The notes under the pieces: generated by a model
Seen by the model: only the letters and a program-made list of their open reading frames with translations
Told to the model about the DNA's origin: nothing
The model's database searches: none
Position numbers and translations under genes: made by a program
Source: Gymnothorax reevesii
Taxonomy: Eukaryota > Chordata > Actinopteri > Anguilliformes > Muraenidae
Assembly: GCA_029721435.1 (NCBI GenBank)
Contig: CM056576.1
Span: 71,255,876 to 71,319,875 of the forward strand
Length of the DNA: 64,000 bases
Reading direction: 5' to 3'
Part shown: positions 24,380 to 36,044 of the stretch, one piece after another
Layout: each line of letters opens with the position of its first letter
Position numbering within the stretch: the first letter of the stretch is position 1

Positions 24380-25718
24380 ATTTTATTTTTCTAAAATGGG
24401 ATTTTGTTCTAGGCTACATTTCAGACAGGAGTGGGAGTTGGAAGTGCATGGTGAAACGCATTTTTTTCTTTTTCTTTTTATGTTTCTATCACAAAAGGCG
24501 TAGGCTTGATGTTTTTTTTATTACATACCAAGCATTAAACAATATCTCAATGTCAAATAATAATCATAATAATACAATAATACAATTCATGATTAACTTA
24601 ACAAAAACAGATCCTCCCCTGTCTGGATTTGACCTCATGCACGAGCAATTAAACTTCATCAACAGAGAAACGTAGCGACCTTCCTCTCTCCATCACGGGT
24701 TTCGGTTTGAGGATTTGGGATAGCGCAGCCTGCTTTTAAAGGCAATGGCACCTGGCACACCGATTGGTTTAACTGGTGTAACGCCCAAACCATGCCTATG
24801 CATAATATAACGGGTAGCGCTGATGTTTTAGGGATATAGGCAGGAGTGCAAGATAGCAAGATTTGCGGGGTAACACCTCTTACGCAATGCTAAATCAATC
24901 AAATCAAATCAAAATCAATCAAATAATGGGTTTAGGGGCTCTGGCATAAGATAGGGTCCTAAAGTGTTTTTACAGTGGATTGACTTGCAATTATGAAATG
25001 ACACATAAGATGTCAGAAACTACTGCAAACATGTTTTATTTCAGGAGAAAAAAGAAAGAAAAAAAAGAAAGCATGGCAGAGGAAAATTATTGAATAGGTG
25101 AAGAAGGAACGTCTGCAGTGATATTATGATGTTTGTTGACTACCCAGATAAGCATGAATCCAGGCAATGAAATTCATATGAATAAATGCAAAACTTACAG
25201 AATATATTCTGCACTGAGAATTTCAATCAATGGTTATCATTAACCCATTCCCTCCTGAGTTCTCCTGAAAAAAATTTGAGGTTGCAATCAAGTGAGCAGA
25301 AAACTTCAAGATTAAGTTTAAGTACATATATTTTAGATTCTGGATAGTAACGCTATGAAACTGTGGGTCATTTGGCCGACCTGTCTATAACAATGATGAT
25401 AAAATGTCCGATTAATCAAAAAGGTTTTCTTTTTTGGACTCACTGAAGTGGGTCTTTGGAGGGAAAAGGTTAAATATTTTGTAATCTCGCCCTGTATTTA
25501 CTGTATTTACAAATCTTGATGACATATTAAAAATCTCAGTAATAACATAAAAAATGCAATCTATGTAATGGCTACAAGACCCTGATGAGCACATATTTTT
25601 GGACACTACCAGAAAATGTAGGACTGCAATAGTTTACTTTGCCTGACTCCACCAGAACATTCCACTATCTCCACAAAATCCGGCAGTTTGAGGGAGGTCA
25701 GCCTCAGGTGTGTCTGGA
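24380..25718. other. Downstream flank and probable 3' UTR of fermt1; no other gene
   Basis: No coding frame is supportable. A run of AATCA-like repeats lies at about 24886-24925. On the minus strand the fermt1 stop codon is at 25719-25721, and an AATAAA at 25035-25040 (minus strand) could be its polyadenylation signal, giving a 3' UTR of about 0.7 kb. This last point is inference. Confidence 0.4.
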
Positions 25719-25892
25719 TCACTCTTGGCCACCTGTTAGCTTATGGAACAGTTCCTCATCTAATGTCTCGTTCTGGTCCTTGGAGCGGGTGGATAGGAAG
25801 ATATAGCCTCCGATGTACTCATGAACCACTTTGCAGTCGCAACTTTGGCAGGAGAAGGCCACGGAGATGTTCTGATCGAACTCAATGGCCAC
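25719..25892 (-). CDS. fermt1: fermt1 last coding exon (kindlin-1 F3 C-terminus)
   Basis: The exon encodes 57 residues followed by TGA. It begins after a TGTTCCAG acceptor (GTG as first codon, phase 0) with [10 protein letters not shown] and contains [20 protein letters not shown], the strongly conserved end of the kindlin F3/PTB-like subdomain. The terminus HKLTGGQE fits kindlin-1. Human kindlin-1 has the same length after this exon border, and no residue is missing. The plus-strand open frame at 25688-25918 is simply the antisense of this exon. Confidence 0.93.
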   Translation of the reverse strand: MAIEFDQNISVAFSCQSCDCKVVHEYIGGYIFLSTRSKDQNETLDEELFHKLTGGQE

Positions 25893-26140
25893 CTGGAACA
25901 ATGCATATCATATTTTAAGGTTATTGTAAACAGGGCTGGTATTAACCAGAAATAACTGCGTAGCGAAAACGCAATGCAGTCTCTAAAAGTCTGTAGCATT
26001 CTTTAGCATTTTTCAGAACTGAGTAGCAAATATAAACCTTAACAAAAACGTCTGTATATGCATTAACTATTTATTTTCATCTCTTAGAACACTTAGCTAA
26101 CAGCACTAACACTACTCAATAGAGCACTGTAAGAATTTAA

Positions 26141-27448
26141 AGGGAAAGTTCACTTTTTTTTGAAGTGGGGTTGTATGAGCTAAAAATTGCCACCTTACAT
26201 TAGATGCAGTAGAAAGCTCTCTGATCTCCTCCAGGTAGCCGCACCAGGGCATAGTGCTGTGTGGGAATTTCGGCGATACACTGTTGTGAGCGGAAACACA
26301 GAAACAGTGTATTTTCGCAACCCAAAAGAGGCCCTACCTTAAAATAATACACCATTTTCGATTGGACGCTATATTTTAAAAAAATTACAGCACTTTAGCT
26401 GCTTGGAAAAAAAACACAGTTGCTCTTGAACAAACCGACTGAAGTATTCCTGCACGTTCTGCGCGCTATAGCCAACAGCTGTTTGGGTTACAGTAAAGCT
26501 GCTTGCAAACATGCGTATTCACATCTTCGCATTAACTTTGAATGTAATCTGTGTGTGAAAAATTCATTTTGCGTCCAGTGTGCAAGCAGCTTAACTGCGG
26601 TTGCAAGGTTGGACAGCCGTTTAACTTGTGCAAATATTTCGAAAATGGTCCGTGTGTGTTGCTTTATTGGACGTGAAAGCAAAGCTGTATCCTGGTGCAC
26701 TTACAGTTTCCACCGCATTCCTCTGCGGAATATTGGGACTTGTTGCCTCAACATGGATATTGATACGCCACCCGTATCCTGAAAAGAACTCTGTGTTTGC
26801 AGTATTAAATTTTTCCAAAGAGGATTTTGTTTGGCTACATTCAGGGAAATCTCAACGGTGCACACTGAAGAGCACTGCTGTACCCAAGCATCAGGTAAGC
26901 TAAAAGAGTGAAACACCTGTGAAAAAGTCTAATGTAACATTGCAGCACAAATTGATATTGCATAGGGTCAAAGCAGCCACAGACTGTACATCTGCTGTGC
27001 TGGTTATTATAGGGATTTTTTCTTTTAAATTTGAGACGTGATTCTCTGCCATTGAAAATCCGGCTCTGTTGCTAACCGCTCAGAGTCTGACCCAAAAAGC
27101 TGATCGCAACTGCGCGCAGTGAACTACGATGCACCTCGCGCAGAAATACGTCAGTTGGTTAGTTCAAGATCAACTGTGTTTTTCCGAGCAGCTAAAGTGC
27201 TGTACTTTTTTTTAAATATAGCTTACAATTGAAATGGTGTATTATTTTCTGGTAGGACCTCTTTCGGGCCGCAAAAATAAGCTGTTTCTGGGTTTCCGTT
27301 CACAACAGTGCATCACCTAAATTTCCACCCAGCACTATGTCCTGGTGTGGCTACCGGGAGGAGATCAGAAAGCTTTCTACTGCATCAAAAGTAAGTAGAG
27401 ACGATTTGTAGCTCATACAACCCCACTTCAAAAAAGATAACTATCCCT
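26141..27448. mobile_element. Kolobok/T2-like element with ~320-bp inverted repeats
   Basis: Both ends carry TTAA (26137-26140, 27449-27452) outside termini AGGGAAAGTT and AGGGATAGTT, matching the TTAAAGGRR pattern of Xenopus T2/Kolobok elements. The inverted repeats pair over about 26141-26462 and 27133-27448 with interrupted but obvious identity (for example CACTTTAGCTGCT against AGCAGCTAAAGTG). Between them lies a broken THAP-domain exon. It sits in the last intron of fermt1. No DDE transposase is left, so it is non-autonomous. Confidence 0.8.
26645..26894 (+). pseudogene. THAP-domain first exon, broken
   Basis: The ATG at 26645 opens MVRVCCFIGRESKA, the start of a C2CH THAP zinc finger in which the second cysteine position reads R. 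It is followed by YSFHRIPLR, the usual HRFP-like block. After about 110 bases a shift of one base is needed to reach SKEDFVWLHSGK and RCTLKSTAVP, the end of the domain with its AVP motif. The exon ends at CAG/GTAAGC, a good donor site at 26894. Kolobok transposons encode a THAP DNA-binding protein, so the context agrees. Changes in a zinc ligand and the frame make it inactive. Confidence 0.7.
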
Positions 27449-27710
27449 TTAAGGCACAAATACATGTGTTAAAAATATGAAAACAGCATTCCTAAGACAT
27501 AATTATACCACTCTTTTTATCAGGGATAGAAATTCAATTTTTTTTCTCTAGACATCCGGACTAGTGTTTACCCAGGTTTACTAGTCCTCCCCATCTCTTA
27601 CAGACTTTTTTCCTTTTCATTTACAGCACCAATAAGATATCTGTATCTCAAATATTTTTTTATTTGGTTTTTAGAACTGCAGCTCGTACCTATGCCAATT
27701 TAACTCCTAT

Positions 27711-29060
27711 TACACTACCGCTCAACAGTTTAGGATCACTTGGAAATTTTCTTGTTTTCCATGAAAACGCACGTGAAATTAGTCTGAATAGGAAATATAG
27801 CAAATGAACAGAACATGCTGACATGGTCTGAGTAAGAAATAATGATTTTAATGGAAAATGATGAATATGTACTTCAAACTTCATCAAAAGAAAACCTCCT
27901 TCACTGTTGCTACTGAAACTGGTGTTTGACGTGAACTATTTCGCGCAGCTGCTATTTATGCCTTGGTGCGCATGCGAGCAAGCGGGGCATATGGTAGTTC
28001 GTTTGTGTGTCTGTCTGTTACCTAAAATATGTCCTAGAATATGGCTTTATGGGTTAAATGCCATGATATCTTGGATTTAAATTTGCCAGATTTTTGAGAT
28101 AGAGCTATAGACTTATAGCACTATTTCCCACTTCCATAGACTCCAATAGGAATCGAGGAATGCGGAAGTAACGCGTGTCATGGGGAAAGCAATTGTTCCA
28201 AACAATGTACAATTCCAGCACTGACTGCCATTCATTTTCATTGGAACACGCTTGCATGTAAGTTTATTAAATGACTGCATTTTTGGGAAATTTGTCACAT
28301 TAGCTGACCCCTAATGAATTTTGTTGTTAGTGTCATTTTCTGTACCCAACTTTAGTTTATGTTCTTCGTCAAATAACAACCTGTTAAATTCGTTTTGAAG
28401 TTTAAGTAGATGACATTAGCAGCTCTTAACGATCTAGCATAACCAGATGTCATTTGTCGTTCATTTAGCTACCTAAAATTAATTGCAGTTATTGGTGTTT
28501 GTTTGAGTACAATGTTTATATCTGCTTATTAGATTCGCTGATAATTTCAACCGCATTAGTGTACCTGATTTTGGGACATACTTGTCACTGCTGTAAGCAA
28601 CGAGGCATCAGCACCTTCAGTGCTTTCATTGACAACCTGTGAGGCGTCTTTGTCTTACACTACACACTCTCAGATATTTGTCTTCTTGAATAGTTGTGCA
28701 TCAGAGCCTCCCACTCCTTTTTTCTGTCCTTGTTAGTGCCAGTTTGTGTTGCTCTCTGAAGGGAGTAGTTGACAGCAGGGTAAGAGATTTTAAGTTTGCA
28801 ATTTCTCGCATTGAATAGCCCTCTTTTCTTCTAGCACAACAATAGACTGACGGGTCTCTAAAAGAAGTTCTTTCTTACTGGCCATTTTGAGCCTGTAAAC
28901 AAACAAACAGCTGCTGATGCTTCAGGTACTAAACTAACCTCAAGAATGCCATGCTCCCTTTTGCGCTCCCTTATTAGTTCAACGGTTTTCAGCTGTGCAA
29001 CACATTTGCAGAAGAGTTTTCTAATAATCAATTAGCCTTATAAAATGCTTAACTTGGATT
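27711..29060 (-). mobile_element. Tc1-like relic with a foreign segment inside
   Basis: The left end CACTACCGCTCAACAGTTTA is a common fish Tc1 terminus. On the minus strand at 28879 downwards, MASKKELLLETRQSIVVLEE opens the usual Tc1 N-terminal helix-turn-helix, after which stops and shifts are frequent (to about 28575). Sequence beyond 28890, including TAATCAATTAGCCTTATAAA near 29023, matches the usual upstream part. The interval 27900-28570 does not read as transposase and seems to be foreign or rearranged. Confidence 0.65.
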
Positions 29061-30370
29061 AGCGGCTTATTTTTGCTTATTTTGCTTATTTTTGTGTGTT
29101 TATTCTTTGTTTTGTGTGGTAAACCTGCTATAGCTTGAACATTTATTTGTAACTATATATTGTTTTTTATATGTGCAAATAAAATCATCAAAATCGAAGT
29201 GAAATATCCGAAATGGCGTGCATTTATTGAAATAGTGCATTTTGTTATAGAATTTCACCAATTTCAACACGCATCACTGTATTGTTACCCTGCGTTGTTT
29301 AAAATACCTTATACAACAAGATTATGTCTTGATTACTAAAGGATTGGCATTTATGGTACAGTGAGCTTTATATGCACATAATGCATGTGTTTTTATCACA
29401 ACCATTCAATCTGGAAGACAATCGATCTGCCAAAAAACTTGTCCTGTCCGTGACGTGTTCTTATCGCCATATAGAGCCAATAGCATTTCTGCCAAGGGGT
29501 TATCTTATCACATTGTGTCAAGCTAGATGATAAGACGCCTTTTAGTCATAAATGTAGTTCAATCTTATATCATTCCTCATAGTAGGGAACAACCGTCTGT
29601 CACGGACACTATTCGTTTAGTGTCTGTGACACGAAGGATACCTGCTGTCAGTTAAGTTCCCATGTCTATATACATCCATTAATATACCATGTGTATAAGA
29701 TTGTTCTTGAAAAATTTTCTTTTTTTTTATCAAATAGAGCACAAGATGTTAGAAATCTAGTGAAACAAGACAATTAATTCATGGTAGTGCCCATGACATA
29801 CAATACACGCTCTGACAGGCATATGTTTAATGTTGATTTCTGCAAAACAACAAAAGATTTGCACCTGAACTTTGGAGGTCAGTAGCACAAATTTGTGTGC
29901 TTAGCATTAACAGTGTTTTCAGGTTTTTGGGGAAGAGAAATAATTTTCATGACAGTGACATGCCAGAGAGCACCCTGATTGTGACCGACCTGAAAGTAAT
30001 ATTCCAAAAGTTGTCTCAGTTCATTGAGCAGCTTTCATCGTGCATGTAAACGTTTGTGTAAATTGCAGTTTCAGAGGTGATTAAATGTTAGTCCACTCGA
30101 AAAACTGAACTAGTGGATTTACCAAATAATGCTTTCATCAAGTTGTTCAAAATAAAATTGTTGACTAACCTCTCACTTATTATTAATCTGGGCTTTGATA
30201 ATTACCCATTCGTTACTCAACACATGGAACTTCTTGACGTAAGTAAAATCAATATATAAATTTATTAATATTTAATTTTTTAAGCATGAATCATCATTAA
30301 TCACTCACTGGCGAGAAACAGTTAAGCTAATACTGCGTAATGTTTAATGTCGTGTGAGAGGCGGGTTCAC
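29061..30370. other. Intron sequence, no gene; one hairpin
   Basis: AT-rich intron sequence of fermt1 without recognisable repeat families. A perfect-but-one inverted repeat, GTCACGGACACTA and TAGTGTCTGTGAC, lies at 29600-29631. Confidence 0.45.
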
Positions 30371-30512
30371 CTGTTTGATCTCCCAGTTGACGTTCCACTG
30401 TTTCATGTTAGAGAACCTCCAGGTAGTGATTGGTAGACCAGTTGACATGTCAATACGGATCAGCCGGGTATAGGAGACCCCCAAAATCTCATCCTTCTTA
30501 CTCCCCCTGAAC
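30371..30512 (-). CDS. fermt1: fermt1 exon (kindlin F3, integrin-binding QW motif)
   Basis: The 142-nt exon follows a CTTTCTGTCTCAG acceptor and ends CAG/GTGAAC. It completes the arginine codon split with the previous exon and encodes 47 residues: [18 protein letters not shown], then [16 protein letters not shown] and [12 protein letters not shown]. The adjacent Q and W in KQWNVNW correspond to the QW pair known to be needed for kindlin binding to integrin beta tails. All conserved positions are kept. Confidence 0.95.
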
Positions 30513-30806
30513 CTGAGACAGAAAGACAAATACCTGACTGGTGTAATGGAGGACAATGTCAACCCAGGTGCATGGGTGTTTTTTTTTTGTGAGTATTTTC
30601 CTCAACAAATTACTCCAGCCTTAGGAACTTACAGCTGGTTTGCACCAACACTGGTTCTTTCATAGAACAGATCACAGTAAACACAGTAGAGACAGCTTGT
30701 CATCACAAAAGCAGTAACCGCTCTGCCTGTCTACCTCTGGATTAAAAGACTGAAAAATCTGAGATTATTGTCAAAACAACCAACCCTTGCGGGTGTTAGT
30801 AGTCAC

Positions 30807-30931
30807 CTGACAATGTAGTAGCTGACTCCAAATTCAGGAAGGGACTGCCAGGCCTGTATAAACCTCATCTTCGCTTCCATCAGGGACAGCTGGGAAATAT
30901 TCTGATGTGCCTCCAGAACTCGTGCTGTCAG
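30807..30931 (-). CDS. fermt1: fermt1 exon (kindlin F2/F3 region)
   Basis: The 125-nt exon runs from a CTGCTTAAG acceptor to CAG/GTGACT and encodes [20 protein letters not shown] followed by [19 protein letters not shown], a very conserved kindlin segment. It begins in phase 0 and ends with two bases of an arginine codon, matching the next exon. Only 294 bp separate it from that exon, the shortest intron here. Confidence 0.95.
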
Positions 30932-31334
30932 CTTAAGCAGAACATGGTGTACAATGTGGTATTTGCACATTCATTATATTCTAGGAAGATATTCAAGCTC
31001 GAATGCATTAAATTGTCCAGCTGAATGTTTGAACGTTGATTACCGCTAAACTCGTATTACATGAATTTCCTACCTACCAAAATGTACGTAAACAAAGATG
31101 GCAAGCTCCAGCAAAATCATGCTTTGATGACATTACAGACTATTTGTCAACAAATTAAAAGGGGTTCTTTACCAAAAGTTTATTGGCACGGCAATAAACA
31201 GCAAAACCCCACACTAGTTATTGGCGACATTAACCATAACTGATACAAGTTGGCTGTGGATTCAGAGCATGTGATTATCCAGAGTTGGCCCTGGCTATGG
31301 AATAGAAATACAAACAGAAAACTGCTTGGCAAGT
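30932..31334. other. Intron sequence, no gene
   Basis: AT-rich fermt1 intron sequence with no recognised repeat or frame. Confidence 0.4.
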
Positions 31335-32690
31335 CAAAAAAATGTTGAAACTGAGATATTGTATTGTTTTTTGAAAGATATCAGCTCATTTTAAAGTTTA
31401 TGTCAGCCATACATTTCAATATCACTCAATATCATTCAGTAACATGATAAGGTAAGAATATTCTTTCATAAGAAAGATGGCCAGGGCTGAACCACTCTGA
31501 AAAAGACTGCATGGGCAAATAGCTCACCAATTTAAGAATATTATTTCTCAGCATAAAATTGCAAAGAATTTGGGGATTTCATCCCTTACGGTACATAAAA
31601 TGATTCAGAGAATTGGGAGAAATCTCTTTATGCAAAACCAAAAACCAATGTTGAATGCCTGGGATCTTCCGGCCCTCAGGCTGCATAGTATTTAAAAAAG
31701 ACGAAATCCTGCAGTAAAGTTCGCTTTGTATTCAAGAATACTTATTGGTACTTATTGGTAAACCAATGTCAGTAGACAAAGTTTGTCACTGCATCCACAA
31801 ATGCAAGAAAAAAACTCTGCAAGTAGATATTAAACAATATGGAAGAAAGATCCAGAAATGCTGCCGCCTTCTCTGGGCCCAAGCTCATTTATGATAGACT
31901 GAGGCAAAATGTAAAACCGTCCTGTGGTCTCACTAATTAAAATATGATTTAAAAAAAAAATCATGGATGCTGTATCCTCTGGGCTAAAGAAGAGAGGGAC
32001 CATCTGGCTTCCTATCAGCACACAGTTTAAAAGCCAGCATCCATGGTTGTATGGGGTGTATTAGTACACATGGCATGGGTAACTTGGACATCTGAGAAGG
32101 CCCCTATAATGCTGTGAGATATATCCAGGTTTTGGAGCAACATATACTGCCATCTACATATCTTTTTAGGGAAGACCTAACTTATTTCAGCAAGACAATA
32201 CCAAACACCACAATATGCATGTGTTACAACAACATGGCACCAAAAGAGTCTGGGTGCTAAAGTGGCCTGGCTGCAGTACACATCTGTCACCCTCTAAAAT
32301 CAGCTGGTGCATTAAGAAACAAAAAAATATGAAGCCGTGTTGAGCATCTGAAATTCTACAGAAGAAAAAATTGGAAGAAATTTTGCTTTAAAAACTACGG
32401 CAGTTGGTCTCCTCCATTCCCAAATGCTTATACAGTGCTCTTAAAGGGTGATGCAACACAGTAGCAAACATGCCGCAGTGCTCACTTTTTTGTTATGTGT
32501 TGCTGGCGTAAAAAATTCAAAGTGAGCACATATTTTCCAAAATAGAAAAAAAAATTCTCAGTTTCAACATCTGATACATCTTTGTACTGTTTTCAAGTAA
32601 ATACAAAGCTTAAATAATTTGCAAATCATGACATTCTGTTTTTATTGATATTTTACACCGTGACTCAATCTTTTGAAAATGGGGTTGAAG
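31335..32690 (+). mobile_element. Highly degraded Tc1/mariner-type element
   Basis: Pieces of the transposase can be read in shifting frames on the plus strand: a helix-turn-helix part near 31500-31620, LLWAQAHL near 31870, then a VVWG block with HGMGN-like residues near 32045-32085, and a FQQDN-T-like block near 32185 containing the second aspartate. The right end reads CAATCTTTTGAAAATGGGGTTG at 32665-32687, the diverged terminus of the fish family that starts CAACCCCAATTC. The left terminus is missing. A short terminal copy of the same family sits at 39648-39790. Confidence 0.65.
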
Positions 32691-33761
32691 ACAAAAGTTG
32701 AGCATAATACAGAGCTGCTTTTTGTCATGCCCATTTTTAGGTCAGGTGCCACAAGTGGGTGCACAGATTAAAGATGAATCAAAAGCTTATAATGTGATAA
32801 TGGCTCTTACATTTCCTTCTACGTGAGTTTACCGTACAGTACAGATCACATCAAAACAGAATTGTATCGAGGTAGGGCCGGGAGAAGGTAACTGTAACTT
32901 CAGAGCAACATGAGGGTAGAAACATGGTAGGTTGTCTGAGAGAGCGAGGCGCAGGGGTGCAAAGCATTTATAAATATAGTACCTAGTCACAAAACCCTTC
33001 CAGGATACACATCACAGGTGGTCCAGCATGTGCTGAAGAATGTCATGGTTGGCTGAGCGGCCACAAAGCATCTCCCAGCACGGGCTGCTTTCGCACGCAG
33101 TCACTGTAAATGGTGAAAACTTACCAACCCCAGACTAGCACGTAAGATTATTTCTTCCTATTCATATATTTATTTGCTGAAAATAGGTGTTGTCGTATTT
33201 TTATTGTTGTAGATAGCTTTAAAATCACAAGTTTTTAATTCGGTAAACCATCGCATGTAAAGGAACGATGTATGAGATCTAACCAGAAGTATACTGCATG
33301 GTGTGGCTTGATGTGTAGGGTTTGTTTATGAGGCGAACAGCGGCGAATAAGAGCGGTTCTTTTGGACAAAAATCATAAGGCTTTCTATACATTTTAATGC
33401 TGTTAAGTGCAGACAGGAAAATTACTTTTTTTTGTTTACTCTTAACATTCTGTAAAAACGAATGATGCATGTTACCGTATAGGACACATCCACTGTCAGA
33501 GTTTAGAGAAAGTTTCACTTTGTTTATGTTATATTGTAGATTGCTGGACTTTGTGGCGCTCCTGACTTCCAGAGAGTAGATTTTAGTTACATTATGAACT
33601 TAGACACACACCTGGCACACATGCACTATAATGCAGTTTCTTACAAGATTTAAATTGAAAGTGTATGTTATGTTTTTGGAAGTGGCCATTTGCCCCGCAG
33701 CGAATAGGAAACCACACGTGGTCAGGAACTATATAGCGCCGCCTCACGATCACCGTCAGCA
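32691..33761. other. Intron sequence, no gene recognised
   Basis: Fermt1 intron; no coding frame or named repeat could be supported. Confidence 0.4.
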
Positions 33762-33769
33762 GTTAAAAG

Positions 33770-34483
33770 CAGAGTTGTGACCAAGGCCCCGTTTACACGT
33801 ACATGGTTATTTTGACAAACGAAGACATTTCCCTATGTTTGTGCCCTTCGTTTACACGCAAATGGAGAATTCTCCTCTGAAACGATTCTTTCTAAAAACT
33901 CCAGTCAGAGTGGAGATTTTGGAAAACTTTGGTTGTAACTTTGCGTGTAAACTGAGAAAAACAGTTTTAAGCAGCCGACGTCAGGTGGTAATCATGGATG
34001 ATCGTGATTCGTTTCTGTTATTAATATTTTTGGGATTCTGATTGGCTAACGTGGGCTTGAGCTTATCGTTACACTGCCACCTACAGGTTTGATATGCTCT
34101 TGACGGCATATACATGGGTACGTGTAAACGATAACTTTTCTGAAAACTGATACGTGTGCATGATATTAGTTTTGAAAACGGAGACGGTGAAATGTTCATA
34201 TATGAAAATAGCCGGCCACGTGTAAACGGAGTGCAAGTCATCATGTCCAAGTCAAATCACTGGTCATTAGCTCAAACTCAAAGCAGACGAGGGAGAGAAA
34301 TGAGGAGTGACAGGGGGCAGGGGAACAAATTAGGCAATGAGCTGACTAATTAACAAGCAGAGTGAGGAAATATGTTCCCCTGCCCCCTTTCACTCTACAT
34401 TGCTATCCCACGTCTGCTTTGAATTTGAGTTGATGACAAGTCACTTGATTTGACTTGGACATGATAGCTTGGTCACAACTCTG
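33770..34483. mobile_element. hAT MITE with perfect 8-bp target duplication
   Basis: The ends CAGAGTTGTGACCAAG and CTTGGTCACAACTCTG are perfect inverted repeats. Both are flanked by GTTAAAAG (33762-33769 and 34484-34491). The arms go on pairing through ATCATGTCCAAGTCAAATCA, AAAGCAGACG and GGGGGCAGGGGAACA. The left arm is interrupted at 33786-34232 by a second element. This is a textbook hAT-type MITE. Confidence 0.85.
33786..34232. mobile_element. Second MITE nested in the hAT MITE
   Basis: The ends GCCCCGTTTACACGT and ACGTGTAAACGGAGTG are inverted repeats. Removing this stretch restores the left arm of the outer MITE (GACCAAG then ATCATGTCC). CAAG occurs on both sides and may be part of a target duplication. 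The family, with its GTTTACACG ends, was not assigned. Confidence 0.7.
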
Positions 34484-34580
34484 GTTAAAAGGTTTACAGC
34501 ATTAATCTTGCAAAACAAGAAGTTAGTCTGTCATGTAATGTGAATAGAGGCCACTAGATGGCAGTATTTACCTTTTTTTT

Positions 34581-35005
34581 TGTTAAGCCCAAACTGGAGA
34601 TAAGTTTGGGCATGTTTTAGGCATGTCTGGGACAAGTCCCAGAGAAAAATTTTTAAAAATCCTAAAAGGTGGGAGGGGTCTGCAAAAGAGTATATAAGGA
34701 GTAAAATTGAGACAGTAAAGTAATAGGAGAAATTGCAAGGAGAAGGATACATGTGACCAGACCTGTCATTCTGTTCAAGACCTGTGAAGCTTTTATTGGA
34801 TTTCTGCCTGTGTTAGAGCATTTTCCTCACCCAGGACATCACCAAGCAACCCACCAAAGGGACTGTAAATATTTATGTTTTTGTATATAATCAATCTTGG
34901 TCTGTAGAGTAGAGTAGTTTGTTGTTAGTTGCCTTTGTTTAATTAAATGTGTTTTAATTTTAAGATTTTTGTCTGTCATCCTTTGCTGTCGTTAATGTCA
35001 TAACA
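34581..35005 (+). repeat. Retroelement LTR (5' type)
   Basis: The 425-bp stretch begins TGTTAAG and ends ATAACA, so has TG...CA ends within a short inverted repeat. A TATA box (GTATATAAGG) lies at 34689-34698. Directly after the end comes AATTGGGGCC (35006-35015), which looks like a tRNA primer-binding site. About 100 bp of leader may follow, then similarity is lost. No gag, pol or second LTR is seen. Class unclear (Gypsy or retrovirus-like). Confidence 0.6.
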
Positions 35006-35015
35006 AATTGGGGCC

Positions 35016-36036
35016 ATAACAGTCAGTAGAGTAGCGATACAAAGACGGCAAGACAGCGGCAAATTAGGGAGAGTTCTCGAGATTTTTCAGTTTTGATGTG
35101 AGCTGTATGGTATGTCCTCTGTAATTAATTTTAAAATGGTGGCCTGCTTCATTCTAAAATTCATTGCAAAAGGCATGCAAACACCTGAAATAAACAAGCA
35201 GCAAAAATTAATTGGGCCATCACTAATAAAAATAGAGCCTTAAGGGATAATTCTAATATTTCTGAATGCAGGCTCTATTTCCCCATCTTTTTGTGTCTTA
35301 ACCTGTTAAGACCTTGGGAAAGGCAACTCTAAATTATCTAGAAAAAGCCAGTGTGGGTGCAGGCTTTCATTCCAACTAAGCACTTGCACGCCTGACAGTA
35401 CTAATCAACACCCGGAGTCTTTGCTGAAGTGCTGGATTTGTAGTAACAGGTATCCTTTATGGATAATATTGAATAGCCCTGACCTTGAGTGTCCTCTAAC
35501 TAAGCATTCTAGAACCTAAAATCTTGTTTGCAAACAACTACACCTGTGAGTTTTCTGAAATGTTCACTAAAAGCATAATTTTTCAGCCACTGCTATCTAT
35601 AGAAGTATGAAATAAGAATCATTTGAGAGCTCAATGGAAGTAATTTCCTTTGCCTGAATGCTTATTAACATGTTTTAAAAAAGCCAAAAAACAAAAACTT
35701 GGTAAAAATAAATACATTAATTTTTTTCCAAGTGGCAGCTTACAAAATAAAGTGCAATTAAAAGTCAATGTCGCTCCCCTTGATCAGGTCGCCAGCCACT
35801 CACGCTGTCTAAAGTGAAGCTTTGGAAAATTTTTTGTGGTCCACAAAGACTACAGAATATAAAAACAACCCCATAATGCATTTTACTTTGACCATTCATA
35901 TTTTATCGAGTCACGATGCACATTTCTCAAAAATAATGGCATCATCTAAGATGCCCTCATGCCACATCACCAACCGTCCTAAGTGTTGTCCTTTAAAGTT
36001 CACGGCCTTCACGGCCAAGGATGTTTGTGTTTTTTA
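35016..36036. other. Intron sequence with dispersed repeat fragments, no gene
   Basis: Contains the decayed leader after the LTR, a fragment starting TTAAGGGATAATTC near 35240 that resembles a Kolobok-type terminus, and a fragment with GTGGGTGCAGGCTTTCATTC near 35352 that looks like common fish repeat. None is complete. Confidence 0.35.
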
Positions 36037-36044
36037 TTTAGAAC

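Noticed and set aside
25688..25918. Plus-strand open frame of 76 residues
   Set aside because: It is the antisense of the fermt1 last exon, which is conserved on the minus strand.
33835..34250. Open frames of 65-89 residues on both strands
   Set aside because: They lie inside the nested MITEs and show no domain.
35235..35300. Second Kolobok-type terminus (TTAAGGGATAATTC)
   Set aside because: Only one end is visible and no inverted partner or TTAA duplication was found, so it is mentioned only in the region note.
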